Assembly (NCBI RefSeq): GCF_020037015.1
Contig: NZ_JAIQDE010000019.1
Coordinates: forward strand, 1 to 64,000
From: Corallococcus sp. AS-1-6
GTDB lineage: Bacteria > Myxococcota > Myxococcia > Myxococcales > Myxococcaceae
DNA length: 64,000 bases
Direction: 5' to 3'
The notes beneath the pieces are model-generated. The model did not search any database and was not told the origin of the DNA. It saw nothing but the letters and a program-made list of their open reading frames with translations. Positions 8,610-19,532 of this stretch are shown here, piece by piece (position 1 is the stretch's first letter; every line of letters starts with the position of its first letter). The position numbers were made by a program, and so were the translations under genes.

Positions 8610-8660
8610 CGCCCTCGCCGGTTCCGTGAGGGCGCGGGGGCTGCTACAAGCGCCAACCCC

Positions 8661-10951
<2,291 letters not shown>

Positions 10952-11102
10952 GCGGGCAAAGGGTTTGCCGTGCTTCCGGCGTTCACTTGCTCACATGGGG
11001 CGCCCTTGCTAAGAGGCCACCCTTTCGGATGTTTTGCCCCCACCCGTACGCCGGGTCGGGGCCACGTTTCCGAATCCTTCCTTCCAAACGACGAGGCAGT
11101 GC

Positions 11103-11456
11103 GTGGCTGACAGTTTCCTGATTCTCGCGCAGGCCGGGGCCGGCGGTTCCCCCCTGGGGACCTTCGGCTTCCTCGCCGTGCTGGTGGCCATCATGTACTT
11201 CGTGATGATCCGCCCCCAGCAGAAGCAGCTCAAGGAGCACCGCAACCTGCTCGCGGGGCTCAAGAAGGGCGATGACGTCGTGACGTCCGGCGGCATCCTC
11301 GGGCGCATCCACCAGGTGGACGACTCCACCGTGACGCTGGAGATCGCCAGCGGGGTGCGCGTGCGCGTGCTCAAGACGGCTGTCAGTGCGAAGGGCACCG
11401 TTCCGGCGGCGGGCGCCCCGGCGGCCGCCCCCGCTGAGAAGAAGGAGGAGAAGTAA
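11103..11456 (+). CDS. yajC: Preprotein translocase subunit YajC
   Basis: The 117-residue protein has one membrane helix (FGFLAVLVAIMYFVMIRPQQKQ) followed by the YajC cytoplasmic core (GLKKGDDVVTSGGILGRI). It is the small partner of SecDF. The GTG start gives the typical short N-terminus; the ATG at 11034 would add a sequence unlike the family. An Ala/Pro-rich, Lys/Glu-ended tail closes the protein. The stop overlaps the secD start (TAATG). Confidence 0.93.
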   Translation: MADSFLILAQAGAGGSPLGTFGFLAVLVAIMYFVMIRPQQKQLKEHRNLLAGLKKGDDVVTSGGILGRIHQVDDSTVTLEIASGVRVRVLKTAVSAKGTVPAAGAPAAAPAEKKEEK

Positions 11457-13228
11457 TGGACCGCGGCTGGTGGTGGAAGTTCGGGATGATCGTCGCGGTG
11501 ACGCTGGGGACGATCTGGTTCCTCGTGCCGACGTACTACTCGCTGGTGGTCCTGGACCGCAGCGAGCGCAACAACATCGCCGTGCTGGAGCAGCGGCTGC
11601 CCAAGTGGGCGCCCCCCGCGAAGTACCGCCTCAACCTGGGGCTGGACCTGCAGGGCGGCATCCACATGGTGATGCGGGTGGACACCAAGACGGCCCTGCA
11701 GAAGCGCACCGAGCGCCGCGGGCAGCAGATCGCCACCTACGTCAACGACAAGAAGCTGGGTGAGGTGACGGCGGACACGGATCCGGAGCGGCTGCAGTTG
11801 GTGCTGACCGCGAAGGACCCGGGCACCATGGACGCCATCCAGAAGGAGGTGCTCGCCACCTTCACCGACTTCACCGTGGAGTCCCGCAACGGCGGCACGC
11901 TGGTGCTCAAGCCGGACGAGGGCCAGGTGAACCGCTTCCGCGACGAGGCCGTGGACCAGGCGATGCTCGTCATCCGCCGCCGCATCGACAAGTGGGGCGT
12001 GGCGGAAGTGGACGTGCGCAAGCTGGGCACGGACTCCATCCAGATTTCGCTGCCCGGCCGCAGCAACCCGGAGCAGGCCAAGGAGCTGGTGGGCACCACC
12101 GCGCAGTTGGAGTTCCGGATGGTGGACGACACCAACCCGCAGGTGTTCGCGCAGATGTACCAGCAGCACCCGCCCCCGCCGGAGAGCAAGATCACCCTGG
12201 TGGAGGACGAGGGCTTCCCGCAGTTGTCCTCGCCCAACCGCGAGGCGCTGCTCGCGTACGCGAAGGACAAGACGCCGGAGGGCCGCGACGTCGTCACCGA
12301 GTGCGTGGCGAACCCGGTGAAGAAGAACGACTGCATCGCGTACCGCAGCTACCTGCTGGACAAGAACGTTCCGCTCACGGGTGAGAGCCTGGCGGGCGCG
12401 GACGCGTCCGTCAGCCAGATGAACGAGCCGGAGGTGAACATCGCCTTCGACCCGGCCGGCTCGCGCGAGTTCGAGAAGCTGACCGAGGCCGCCGTGGGCC
12501 GCCGGATGGCCATCGTGCTGGACGACAACGTGCACACCGCGCCGCGCATCAACGAGAAGATCGGCGGCGGCCGCGCGCGCATCACCATGGGCCGCGCCAG
12601 CGGGCGCAGCTTCGAGGAGTGGCTGGGCGAGGCGCAGACGCTGGCGCTGGTGCTCAAGGCGGGCGCGCTGCCCGCGCCGGTGACGGTGGGCGAAATCCGT
12701 CAGGTGGGCGCGACGCTGGGCGACGAGCTCATCAAGAAGGGCAGCCTGGCGGCGCTGGTGGGCCTGGCGCTCGTGGTCGTCTTCATGGCGGTGTACTACC
12801 GCAAGTCCGGCCTCATCGCGGACGTGGCGCTGCTGCTCAACGGCCTGCTCATCCTGGCGGGCCTGGCGTTCTTCAACGCCACGCTGACGCTGCCGGGCAT
12901 CGCGGGCTTCGTGCTCACGCTGGGCATCGCGGTGGACGCGAACGTGCTCATCAACGAGCGCATCCGCGAGGAGCTGTCGCACGGCAAGTCCGCGCGCGCG
13001 GCGGTGGACCAGGGCTACGACCGCGCGTTCTGGACCATCTTCGACGCGCACGTGACGACGCTGCTGGCGGGCTTCATCCTGTTCTTCACGGGAACGGGCC
13101 CCATCCGCGGCTTCGCCACCACGCTCATCGTGGGCCTGCTGGCGTCGCTGTTCACGTCCATCGTGGTGACGCGCGTCATCACGACCTACTTCGTCCACGG
13201 CCGCAACGCGCAGTCGGTGTCCGTCTAA
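11456..13228 (+). CDS. secD: Protein translocase subunit SecD
   Basis: The 590-residue membrane protein uses the proton gradient to pull secreted proteins out of SecYEG. It has an N-terminal membrane helix, the periplasmic P1 region with RLNLGLDLQGG, a second periplasmic part, and a C-terminal block of about five helices with the motif GIAVDANVLINERIREE. It overlaps yajC by two bases and is followed by secF after about 30 bases, so yajC-secD-secF form one unit. Confidence 0.97.
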   Translation: MDRGWWWKFGMIVAVTLGTIWFLVPTYYSLVVLDRSERNNIAVLEQRLPKWAPPAKYRLNLGLDLQGGIHMVMRVDTKTALQKRTERRGQQIATYVNDKKLGEVTADTDPERLQLVLTAKDPGTMDAIQKEVLATFTDFTVESRNGGTLVLKPDEGQVNRFRDEAVDQAMLVIRRRIDKWGVAEVDVRKLGTDSIQISLPGRSNPEQAKELVGTTAQLEFRMVDDTNPQVFAQMYQQHPPPPESKITLVEDEGFPQLSSPNREALLAYAKDKTPEGRDVVTECVANPVKKNDCIAYRSYLLDKNVPLTGESLAGADASVSQMNEPEVNIAFDPAGSREFEKLTEAAVGRRMAIVLDDNVHTAPRINEKIGGGRARITMGRASGRSFEEWLGEAQTLALVLKAGALPAPVTVGEIRQVGATLGDELIKKGSLAALVGLALVVVFMAVYYRKSGLIADVALLLNGLLILAGLAFFNATLTLPGIAGFVLTLGIAVDANVLINERIREELSHGKSARAAVDQGYDRAFWTIFDAHVTTLLAGFILFFTGTGPIRGFATTLIVGLLASLFTSIVVTRVITTYFVHGRNAQSVSV

Positions 13229-13259
13229 CGGGCCTCAGAGCGCCTTCGGGAAATCCGCC

Positions 13260-14426
13260 ATGCAGATTCTCAAGCACAAGACGCACATCGACTTCATTGG
13301 AAAGCGCAAGCCGGCGCTCTTCATCTCCACGATCATCAACCTGGCCATCATCGTCGGCATCGCCGCGGTGGGGTTCAACTTCGGCGTGGACTTCGCCGGC
13401 GGCACGGTGGTGGAGCTGAAGTACAACACGCCCACCACGGCGGCGCAGGTCCGCGAGAAGGCCCAGGCCGGCGGTCTGCACGACGTCAGCGTCCAGGGCA
13501 TCGGCTCGGCGGACGAGAACTCCTTCCTCCTGCGCATGGGCGGCGTCACGCAGCTCACGGAGGAGAACGCCGAGCGCGCGAAGACGGCCATCCAGGGCCT
13601 GGGCGAGACGCGCAACGTCTACGCCGACATGGCCAACGGCATCGTGAACTTCCGCTCCGCGCAGCCCATGTCCGTGGAGGCGGTGAAGAAGGCCGTCGAG
13701 GGCGCGGGCATCGGCGTGCAGGAGGTGCGTGACCTGGGCGCGAACCAGGGCGGCACCGGCTACGACTACCAGGTCGTGGCGAGCGGCATGGCGGACAAGG
13801 TGTTCTCCGCGCTGAGCGCGGGCCTGGATAAGCCCAACTTCGAGCAGCGCCGCGTGGACTACGTGGGTCCGCAGGTGGGCAAGCAGTTGCGCAACCGCGG
13901 CATCATGGCGCTGCTGTACTCCATGATCGCCATCCTCATCTACGTGGCGTTCCGCTTCGACTTCAAGTTCGGTCCGGGCGCGCTGATCTCCATGGTGCAC
14001 GACGTCATCATGGTGGCGGGCTACTACCTGGTGAGCCGGCGTGAGTTCAACCTGACGTCCATCGCCGCGCTGCTCACGGTGGTGGGCTACTCGGTGAACG
14101 ACACCATCGTCATCTACGACCGCATCCGTGAGGACATGGCCAAGTACAAGGGCAAGCCGCTGCCGGAGATCATCAACATCGCCGTCAACGACACCCTGGG
14201 CCGCACCATCCTCACCTCCGGCGTGACGGCGCTGTCGCTCGTCGGTCTGCTCATCTTCGGCGTGGGCGAGATCTTCGACTTCGCCATGGCGATGCTGGTG
14301 GGCATCCTCGTGGGCACGTACTCGTCCGTGTACATCGCCAGCCCGCTGGTCATCTGGTTGGACGAGCGCGCGCACGCCCGCGAGGGTCACGGCGGCGGCG
14401 CCAAGCAGGAGCCGAAGACGGCCTGA
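13260..14426 (+). CDS. secF: Protein translocase subunit SecF
   Basis: The 388-residue partner of SecD. It begins with a helix (PALFISTIINLAIIVGIAAV) and the GVDFAGGTVVELKY motif, then the periplasmic domain, then the conserved membrane block with VVGYSVNDTIVIYDRIRED. The C-terminal tail (EGHGGGAKQEPKTA) is short and hydrophilic. It is the last gene before a strong terminator. Confidence 0.97.
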   Translation: MQILKHKTHIDFIGKRKPALFISTIINLAIIVGIAAVGFNFGVDFAGGTVVELKYNTPTTAAQVREKAQAGGLHDVSVQGIGSADENSFLLRMGGVTQLTEENAERAKTAIQGLGETRNVYADMANGIVNFRSAQPMSVEAVKKAVEGAGIGVQEVRDLGANQGGTGYDYQVVASGMADKVFSALSAGLDKPNFEQRRVDYVGPQVGKQLRNRGIMALLYSMIAILIYVAFRFDFKFGPGALISMVHDVIMVAGYYLVSRREFNLTSIAALLTVVGYSVNDTIVIYDRIREDMAKYKGKPLPEIINIAVNDTLGRTILTSGVTALSLVGLLIFGVGEIFDFAMAMLVGILVGTYSSVYIASPLVIWLDERAHAREGHGGGAKQEPKTA

Positions 14427-14451
14427 GCTGTTGGCCGGTCTTGAAGCAACG

Positions 14452-14494
14452 AGGGCCCTCCTCCCCACGTGGGAGCGAGGGCCTTCGCTTTTTC
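14452..14494 (+). terminator. Rho-independent terminator of the secDF operon
   Basis: GAGGGCCCTCCTCCC pairs with GGGAGCGAGGGCC around a short loop, followed by TTCGCTTTTT. It sits between the convergent secF and barrel genes. Confidence 0.75.
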
Positions 14495-15077
14495 AGAAGC
14501 GCGCGCCCAGCGTCAGCGACGCGTCCATCAGGCCGCCGCCGTTGTCGTCCGTCGAGGTGACGTTCGCGAAGTCCTGGTCGATGAGGAGGCGGTACGTGCC
14601 GCGCACGCCCGCGGTGAGGCCGCCGGTGTTGAACTCCAGGCCCACCGCGAGGGGCACCTCTTCCATCAAGTCCGAGTCGTAGAGCCCCGCGCCCGCGCCG
14701 CGCACGTCCACGTAGGACAGGCCCAGGCCCACGCCCGCGAAGGGGCGCACCGCGGTGAGGAAGGGCGGAGACACCTTCACCAGCGCGCTGCCGCCGTTGC
14801 GCACCAGCGAGGGCGCGTCGAAGAGGCGGCTGTCGCTCACCTTGTTCTGCGAGCCCTCGTAGCCCACCTCGAAGCCGAGGAAGGTGGTGGGCTGGAGGTT
14901 GAGCGTCAGGCCCCACAGCGGACCGGTGCTGGCCAGGTCGCCCAGGTCCCCCGTGTAGTCGCCAATGCCGCCGCGCAGGAAGACGTTCACGTCCCCCTGC
15001 TTCTTCTGCGCGAGCGCGGGCCCGGCGCACAACACGGCGGCCATCAGGGCACCGCCCTGGAGAAACCTGCGAAGCAT
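14493..15077 (-). CDS. Outer-membrane beta-barrel-like protein
   Basis: The 194-residue product has a signal peptide (MLRRFLQGGALMAAVLCAGPALAQ) and a small barrel pattern of alternating strands (VNVFLRGGIGDYTGDL, FLGFEVGYEG, VRPFAGVGLGLSYVDV, AVGLEFNTGGLTAGVRGTYRLL). It ends in Phe, the usual barrel-assembly signal. The ATG at 15077 has a GGGAGGT ribosome site 6 bases before it. It resembles OmpA/OmpX-like barrels but no named family is certain. Confidence 0.72.
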   Translation of the reverse strand: MLRRFLQGGALMAAVLCAGPALAQKKQGDVNVFLRGGIGDYTGDLGDLASTGPLWGLTLNLQPTTFLGFEVGYEGSQNKVSDSRLFDAPSLVRNGGSALVKVSPPFLTAVRPFAGVGLGLSYVDVRGAGAGLYDSDLMEEVPLAVGLEFNTGGLTAGVRGTYRLLIDQDFANVTSTDDNGGGLMDASLTLGARF

Positions 15078-15247
15078 GCGGACCTCCCTGTCCACGGGTG
15101 TGCACTCAAGCTGGGCACCGCGCACCCGCCGTGCAGGTCGGGGGCAGGGAGGCAGTCGAGCGCACGTCTGAACACGCGTGCAGGAGGGCGGTGTGAGTGG
15201 GCGGGTTGGACTGCCTTGGTCGGACGTCTGAGGTACTGTCCTTCACC

Positions 15248-16963
15248 ATGCGGTGGTTGCTTCCAGATGTCGTCGAGCAGGAGGTCGGTTCGCTCGCGGG
15301 TGAGCTGTCGCTGCACCCGTTGGCGGCGAGGGTGTTGCTGCACCGTGGCTACCGCACGCCGGAGGCGGCGTCGGCCTTCCTGTCGGACCGGCTGGCGGAC
15401 CTGCCGGACCCGTTCCGGATGAAGGGCATGGGCCCCGCGGTGGAGCGCGTGCTGCGCGCGGTGCGGCTCAAGGAGAAGGTGACGCTCTACGGGGACTACG
15501 ACGTGGACGGCGTGTCCTCCACGTCGCTCATGTACCTGTTCCTCAAGGAGCTGGGCGTGGCCCCCGCCACGTACATCCCGCACCGGCTGGACGAGGGCTA
15601 CGGCCTCAACCTGGGCGCGGTGGAGCGCATCGCGCAGGACGGCACGCGCCTGCTGGTGACCCTGGACTGCGGCATCACCTCCGTGGCGGAGATTGCCCGC
15701 GCGAAGGAGATGGGCCTGGACGTCGTGGTGGTGGACCACCACACGGTGCCGCCCACGCTGCCGCCCGCCACCGCGGTGCTCAACCCGCACCAGCCCGGCT
15801 GCGAGTACCCCACCAAGGTGCTGTGCGCCGCGGGCGTGGCCTTCAACCTCTGCATGGGCCTGCGCAAGCGCCTGCGCGACGACGGCTACTTCGCCACGCG
15901 CAAGGAGCCCAACCTCAAGGCGCTGATGGACCTGGTGGCGCTGGCCACCGTGGCGGACGTGGTGCCGCTCACCGGCGCCAACCGCATCCTCGTGGCGCAC
16001 GGCCTCCAGGAGCTGTCCCAGGGCCGCCGCCCCGGCATCCGCGCGCTGAAGGAGGTGGCCGGCCTGGAGCCGGACGCCACCGTCACCGCGGGGCAGGTGG
16101 GCTTCCGCCTGGGGCCCCGCATCAACGCCGCGGGCCGCCTGCATGACGCGTCGCTGGGCCTGCAGTTGCTCTGTGCGGACTCCGTGGAGGCGGCGCGCTC
16201 GCTGGCGCAGGTGTTGGACCGCGCGAACGCGGAGCGGCAGGGGATTGAGAGCAGCATCCTCACGCAGGCGCTGGCGCAGGCGGAGGAGCACAAGGACTCG
16301 CGGGGGCTCGTGCTCTTCGACGAGGGCTGGCACCCGGGCGTCATCGGCATCGTGGCGTCGCGCGTGGTGGAGCGCTTCCACCGGCCCACGGTGATGGTGG
16401 GCGTGAAGGACGGGGTGGGGAAGGGCTCGGCGCGCAGCATCGAGGCGTTCCACCTGTACGACGCGCTCACCGGCTGCTCGGACCTGCTCATGCGCTACGG
16501 CGGGCACAAGCACGCGGCCGGCCTCACCATCGACGCGAAGCAGCTCCCCGCCTTCCGCGAGGCCTTCGCGAAGATCGCCCTCCAGCGCCTGACGCCGGAG
16601 GACATGATTCCGCGCTGCCGCGTGGACGCGGTGGTGAACCCGCGCGACCTGGACGCGACGGCGGTGGAGTCGCTGCAGCGGCTGGGGCCCTTCGGTCAGG
16701 GCAACCCGGAGCCGGTGCTGGTGCTGCGCGGCCAGCAGGCCCGGCCCCGCGTGCTGCCCGCGAAGTCCGGGGCGCCTGGCGCGGGGCACCTGAAGCTGGC
16801 GCTCGTGGACGCGCCGGAGCTGGACGCCATCGGCTTCGGCATGGCGGACCGCGTGTCGCTGGTGGAGGGGCCGGTGGACCTGGCCTTCCAGGCCGGCTTC
16901 GACACCTTCCGCGGCCAGCGCAAGCTGTCCCTGCGCCTCAAGGACGTGCGTCAGGCCGCCTGA
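15248..16963 (+). CDS. recJ: Single-stranded-DNA-specific exonuclease RecJ
   Basis: The 571-residue protein is a DHH-superfamily 5'-3' exonuclease for single-stranded DNA, used in recombination and mismatch repair. Motifs are YGDYDVDGVSS, VTLDCGITS, VVDHHTVP, the RINAAGR segment, HPGVIGIVASRVVE and GGHKHAAG of the DHHA1 domain, with an OB-like C-terminal part. The start at the second Met gives the usual MRWLLPD opening. A TACTGT box lies 8 bases before it, so the message may be leaderless. Confidence 0.96.
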   Translation: MRWLLPDVVEQEVGSLAGELSLHPLAARVLLHRGYRTPEAASAFLSDRLADLPDPFRMKGMGPAVERVLRAVRLKEKVTLYGDYDVDGVSSTSLMYLFLKELGVAPATYIPHRLDEGYGLNLGAVERIAQDGTRLLVTLDCGITSVAEIARAKEMGLDVVVVDHHTVPPTLPPATAVLNPHQPGCEYPTKVLCAAGVAFNLCMGLRKRLRDDGYFATRKEPNLKALMDLVALATVADVVPLTGANRILVAHGLQELSQGRRPGIRALKEVAGLEPDATVTAGQVGFRLGPRINAAGRLHDASLGLQLLCADSVEAARSLAQVLDRANAERQGIESSILTQALAQAEEHKDSRGLVLFDEGWHPGVIGIVASRVVERFHRPTVMVGVKDGVGKGSARSIEAFHLYDALTGCSDLLMRYGGHKHAAGLTIDAKQLPAFREAFAKIALQRLTPEDMIPRCRVDAVVNPRDLDATAVESLQRLGPFGQGNPEPVLVLRGQQARPRVLPAKSGAPGAGHLKLALVDAPELDAIGFGMADRVSLVEGPVDLAFQAGFDTFRGQRKLSLRLKDVRQAA

Positions 16964-16987
16964 CGCCGCCCCCTGGCCTGGCCCGCG

Positions 16988-17227
16988 CTACGCGAGCCCC
17001 CAGCGCACCCGGCCCGGCGACATCAGCGCGCCGGCCCGCGCCAGCTCGTTGAGGCGGAAGCGCTCCGCCTGACGCTCGAAGGCGGTGCGGCAGCCCTCCG
17101 AGCAGAAGAAGTACCGGCGCCTCTTGTACTCCGACGAGGGCTGGCCCTCCGGGGCCTCCAGGTGCCTGCCGCACACCGGATCCCAGTGCCTGGTGTTGCC
17201 CTGCCCGTGTTCCTGTCCGCCGTTCAT
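16988..17227 (-). CDS. Small YHS-domain metal-binding protein
   Basis: The 79-residue product holds a YHS-type domain: a DPVCGRHLEA opening, then YKRRRYFFCSEGCRTAFE, with a Cys pair that would bind a metal (often copper or zinc in this family). Downstream is a short helix without clear function. The start is the second of two adjacent ATGs, 6 bases after GGAGG. It converges on recJ. A stand-alone YHS protein could be a metal sensor or chaperone; no partner is visible here. Confidence 0.68.
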   Translation of the reverse strand: MNGGQEHGQGNTRHWDPVCGRHLEAPEGQPSSEYKRRRYFFCSEGCRTAFERQAERFRLNELARAGALMSPGRVRWGLA

Positions 17228-17351
17228 CATCCACCTCCAGCCCGACGCCCCTGACTCCCCCACCGGACGCGAATGTAAGCAGGGGGCATGCCAGCGGTCC
17301 ATCTCCTGGGAATACCAACCAGGAGGGCGTGTCCGGGCCGCGAAGGAGGGG

Positions 17352-17399
17352 AAAAAGTTCAGCCCCCGCCACCGCTTCCCGGGGGAAGGGCGCGGGGGC
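17352..17399 (-). terminator. Rho-independent terminator of the barrel gene at 17425-18216
   Basis: Read on the minus strand, GCCCCCGC pairs with GCGGGGGC and is followed by TGAACTTTTT. Confidence 0.65.
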
Positions 17400-17424
17400 C
17401 GAGGGGATGGGGCCGGGAGGGGCT

Positions 17425-18216
17425 TCAGAAGCCGACGCCGGCGCTGCCACCCAGGAAGAAGTCGTTGGCGTAGCCGCGGCGCAGGCCCATGGCCTCGACG
17501 CGGAAGGTGAGGTGCAGCGTGCGCGACAGGGCGGGCCGGCCGCGGATGCCCAGGCCGTACTGCACCACGGGCTTGAGGCCGTTCACCTTCGTCTCGTCCT
17601 CGCCCACGGTGATGCCGGTGGCCTGGTAGGCGAGTCCACCCCCGGCCTGGAGGAACAGACCGAAGGGCGAGTCGCCGAACTGGAACAGCCAGGCCGGCGC
17701 GAGCGTGAAGTAGTGAAGCCGCGTGTCCCCCTTGATGAATTCCGTGCCGTCACTGAGGCTGCCGTAGAGCCAGCGCAGGTCCGCGAAGAGGGCCTCGCGC
17801 AGGGTCGCGTTCTCGGTGAAGAAGTTGCGGCCGAACTCCCAGGTGGCGCGCACGCCCAGGCCGGGCTTGTTGTCGGAGAAGTCGCCGCGGGCGCTGTCAA
17901 TCAACAGCAGGCCGCCCACCAGCTCCACCGCGACGCCCAGGTTGGGGTCGTCCAGGCGGGACATGCCCCGGAAGCCGTCGTCGTTGGTGGCCTCGGCGGC
18001 CTCGCGGAACTCGTCCGTTTCGTCCACCAGCTTGCGGCGGCGCTCGTAGGCGTCGTCGTCCTCCTGGCGCGCCTTCTGCTGGGCGCGGTCGGCCTCCTCC
18101 TCCGGGTAGGCGTAGGGGTCGTCGTCGTCCGCGCTCTGGGCGAAGGCGGCGGGGGTGAAGAGCAGGCTGCCAGCGAGGCAGGCCTTGAGCCAGGTGTTCA
18201 AGGGAGCGGGCCTCAC
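17425..18216 (-). CDS. Outer-membrane beta-barrel-like protein with acidic N-terminal region
   Basis: The 263-residue product has a signal peptide ending AFAQ, an acidic charged region (DDDDPYAYPEEEADRA then a helical RRRKLVDETDEF) and a C-terminal barrel-like half with strands such as GVAVELVGGLLLID, LGVRATWEFGRNFF and LFLQAGGGLAYQA, ending GVGF. The GTG start overlaps the stop of the upstream lipoprotein gene (GTGA), so the two are probably made together. The barrel is of unknown specificity. Confidence 0.7.
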   Translation of the reverse strand: MRPAPLNTWLKACLAGSLLFTPAAFAQSADDDDPYAYPEEEADRAQQKARQEDDDAYERRRKLVDETDEFREAAEATNDDGFRGMSRLDDPNLGVAVELVGGLLLIDSARGDFSDNKPGLGVRATWEFGRNFFTENATLREALFADLRWLYGSLSDGTEFIKGDTRLHYFTLAPAWLFQFGDSPFGLFLQAGGGLAYQATGITVGEDETKVNGLKPVVQYGLGIRGRPALSRTLHLTFRVEAMGLRRGYANDFFLGGSAGVGF

Positions 18217-19508
18217 TGGAAGATGCTGGGGCAGGTGGTGCCGCCCGCGGCGCTCGCCGGGCAGAGGTTGGCGCCGAGGAGCAGCTCGCGCGGGATCTGC
18301 AGGTGGTCCATGAACTCGTTGCAGACGGCCTTGCGCAGCTCCAGGTCGGAGATGTGCGAGATGATGGCGGCGGCGGGGACGGCCAGCGAGAACTGGGACT
18401 GATCCCCCAGCACCAACTGGGTGTACTGGAAGATGCCCGGCTTCGCGGGGTCCGTGTCGTAGTACGCGGAGACGATGTCGCGCTGGAGCTGGGCCTCCTG
18501 GCCGGTGGAGCGGCCCGCCTGGTAGAGCGCGGTCGCCAGCAGCGTGCCCACCTGGTACTCGGCGCCGTCGGCGGTGAAGGTGTTCACGTCCTGCTGCTGC
18601 ACGCGGGCGTACAGCAGCGCGCTCATGCAGCGGTCGCCGCGGGACAGGTCGCGCGCGTCCGTCACCCCGGCGTAGGGGCCCCCGTCGAAGGAGGGCGCCA
18701 TGAAGCGCGGGTCACACCCGCTGACGCTGCGGCAGGTGGCGCCGTAGGCGTGGTAGTCCGCCAGGCCCTCGTCGAAGGACTTGAGCACGTTGGCGCCCTG
18801 GCTGGGGTTCTCCGAGGACCAGTTGGACAGCGCCACGGGCAGGTTCTGGCCGGCGTACGCCAGCCGGTTGAACACCAGGTGCGAATATTCGTGCGCCATC
18901 ACCGCCGCGTTGAGGGGGAGCGGGGCGCGCTGGATCTTGTCGAACGGCAGCACCAGGAAGGACTGGAGCACCGGGTAGAAGATGGCGTTGTCGCGCGCCG
19001 GCTCCTTGCTCGCCTGCGCCTGGATGAACTCCGGGAAGTAGTAGAGCCTCGGCGCGGGCTCGAAGGACGCGACCTTCACGTTGGCGACGGTGCGGAAGTA
19101 CTCGTTGGCGCGCTCGAGGTTGTAATACGAGGTCACCATGTTCCAGGAGTGGAAGTCCGCGGGCCAGAGGACGTCCTCGCCCGTCTTCTCGTCCTTCTGG
19201 GTGATGTAGCTGGCCTTCACGTCGTGGCCGGGCTTCTTGAGCAGCACGTCCGCGACGGTGGCCTCCGTGGCGTTCTGGAGCGCGGGGTCGTTCAGGTCGA
19301 TGACGATGCGTGCACCGCCCTGGAGGTCGCCGACGGTGCCCTTCAGGCCGACGACGTCCTCGATGGTGGTGAGTTCGACCTGCGTGGGGACGTACTGGCC
19401 ATTGCTGGAGCGTGACAGGACGGAGACCTTCACGGGGGCCTCGCTGTCCGGCGCGCAGCCCGTGGCCAGGGTCAGCCCGACGGCGGCGGTGATGACTGTT
19501 CGGAGCAT
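18213..19508 (-). CDS. Lipoprotein with a putative zinc metalloprotease domain
   Basis: The 431-residue protein has a signal peptide with lipobox (LATGC). The central part has HEYSH (H206, E207, H210) in a MAHEYSHLVFNRL helix and, about 37 residues later, SFDEGLADY (E247), the arrangement of HExxH...E gluzincin-like peptidases. Cysteines in ATCRSVSGCDP and the C-terminal LCPASAAGGTTC suggest disulphides. A surface protease or structural relative is likely; activity cannot be proved here. It shares an operon with the downstream barrel gene. Confidence 0.72.
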   Translation of the reverse strand: MLRTVITAAVGLTLATGCAPDSEAPVKVSVLSRSSNGQYVPTQVELTTIEDVVGLKGTVGDLQGGARIVIDLNDPALQNATEATVADVLLKKPGHDVKASYITQKDEKTGEDVLWPADFHSWNMVTSYYNLERANEYFRTVANVKVASFEPAPRLYYFPEFIQAQASKEPARDNAIFYPVLQSFLVLPFDKIQRAPLPLNAAVMAHEYSHLVFNRLAYAGQNLPVALSNWSSENPSQGANVLKSFDEGLADYHAYGATCRSVSGCDPRFMAPSFDGGPYAGVTDARDLSRGDRCMSALLYARVQQQDVNTFTADGAEYQVGTLLATALYQAGRSTGQEAQLQRDIVSAYYDTDPAKPGIFQYTQLVLGDQSQFSLAVPAAAIISHISDLELRKAVCNEFMDHLQIPRELLLGANLCPASAAGGTTCPSIFQ

Positions 19509-19532
19509 GACGCCCGTTTTACTCCGGACCGC

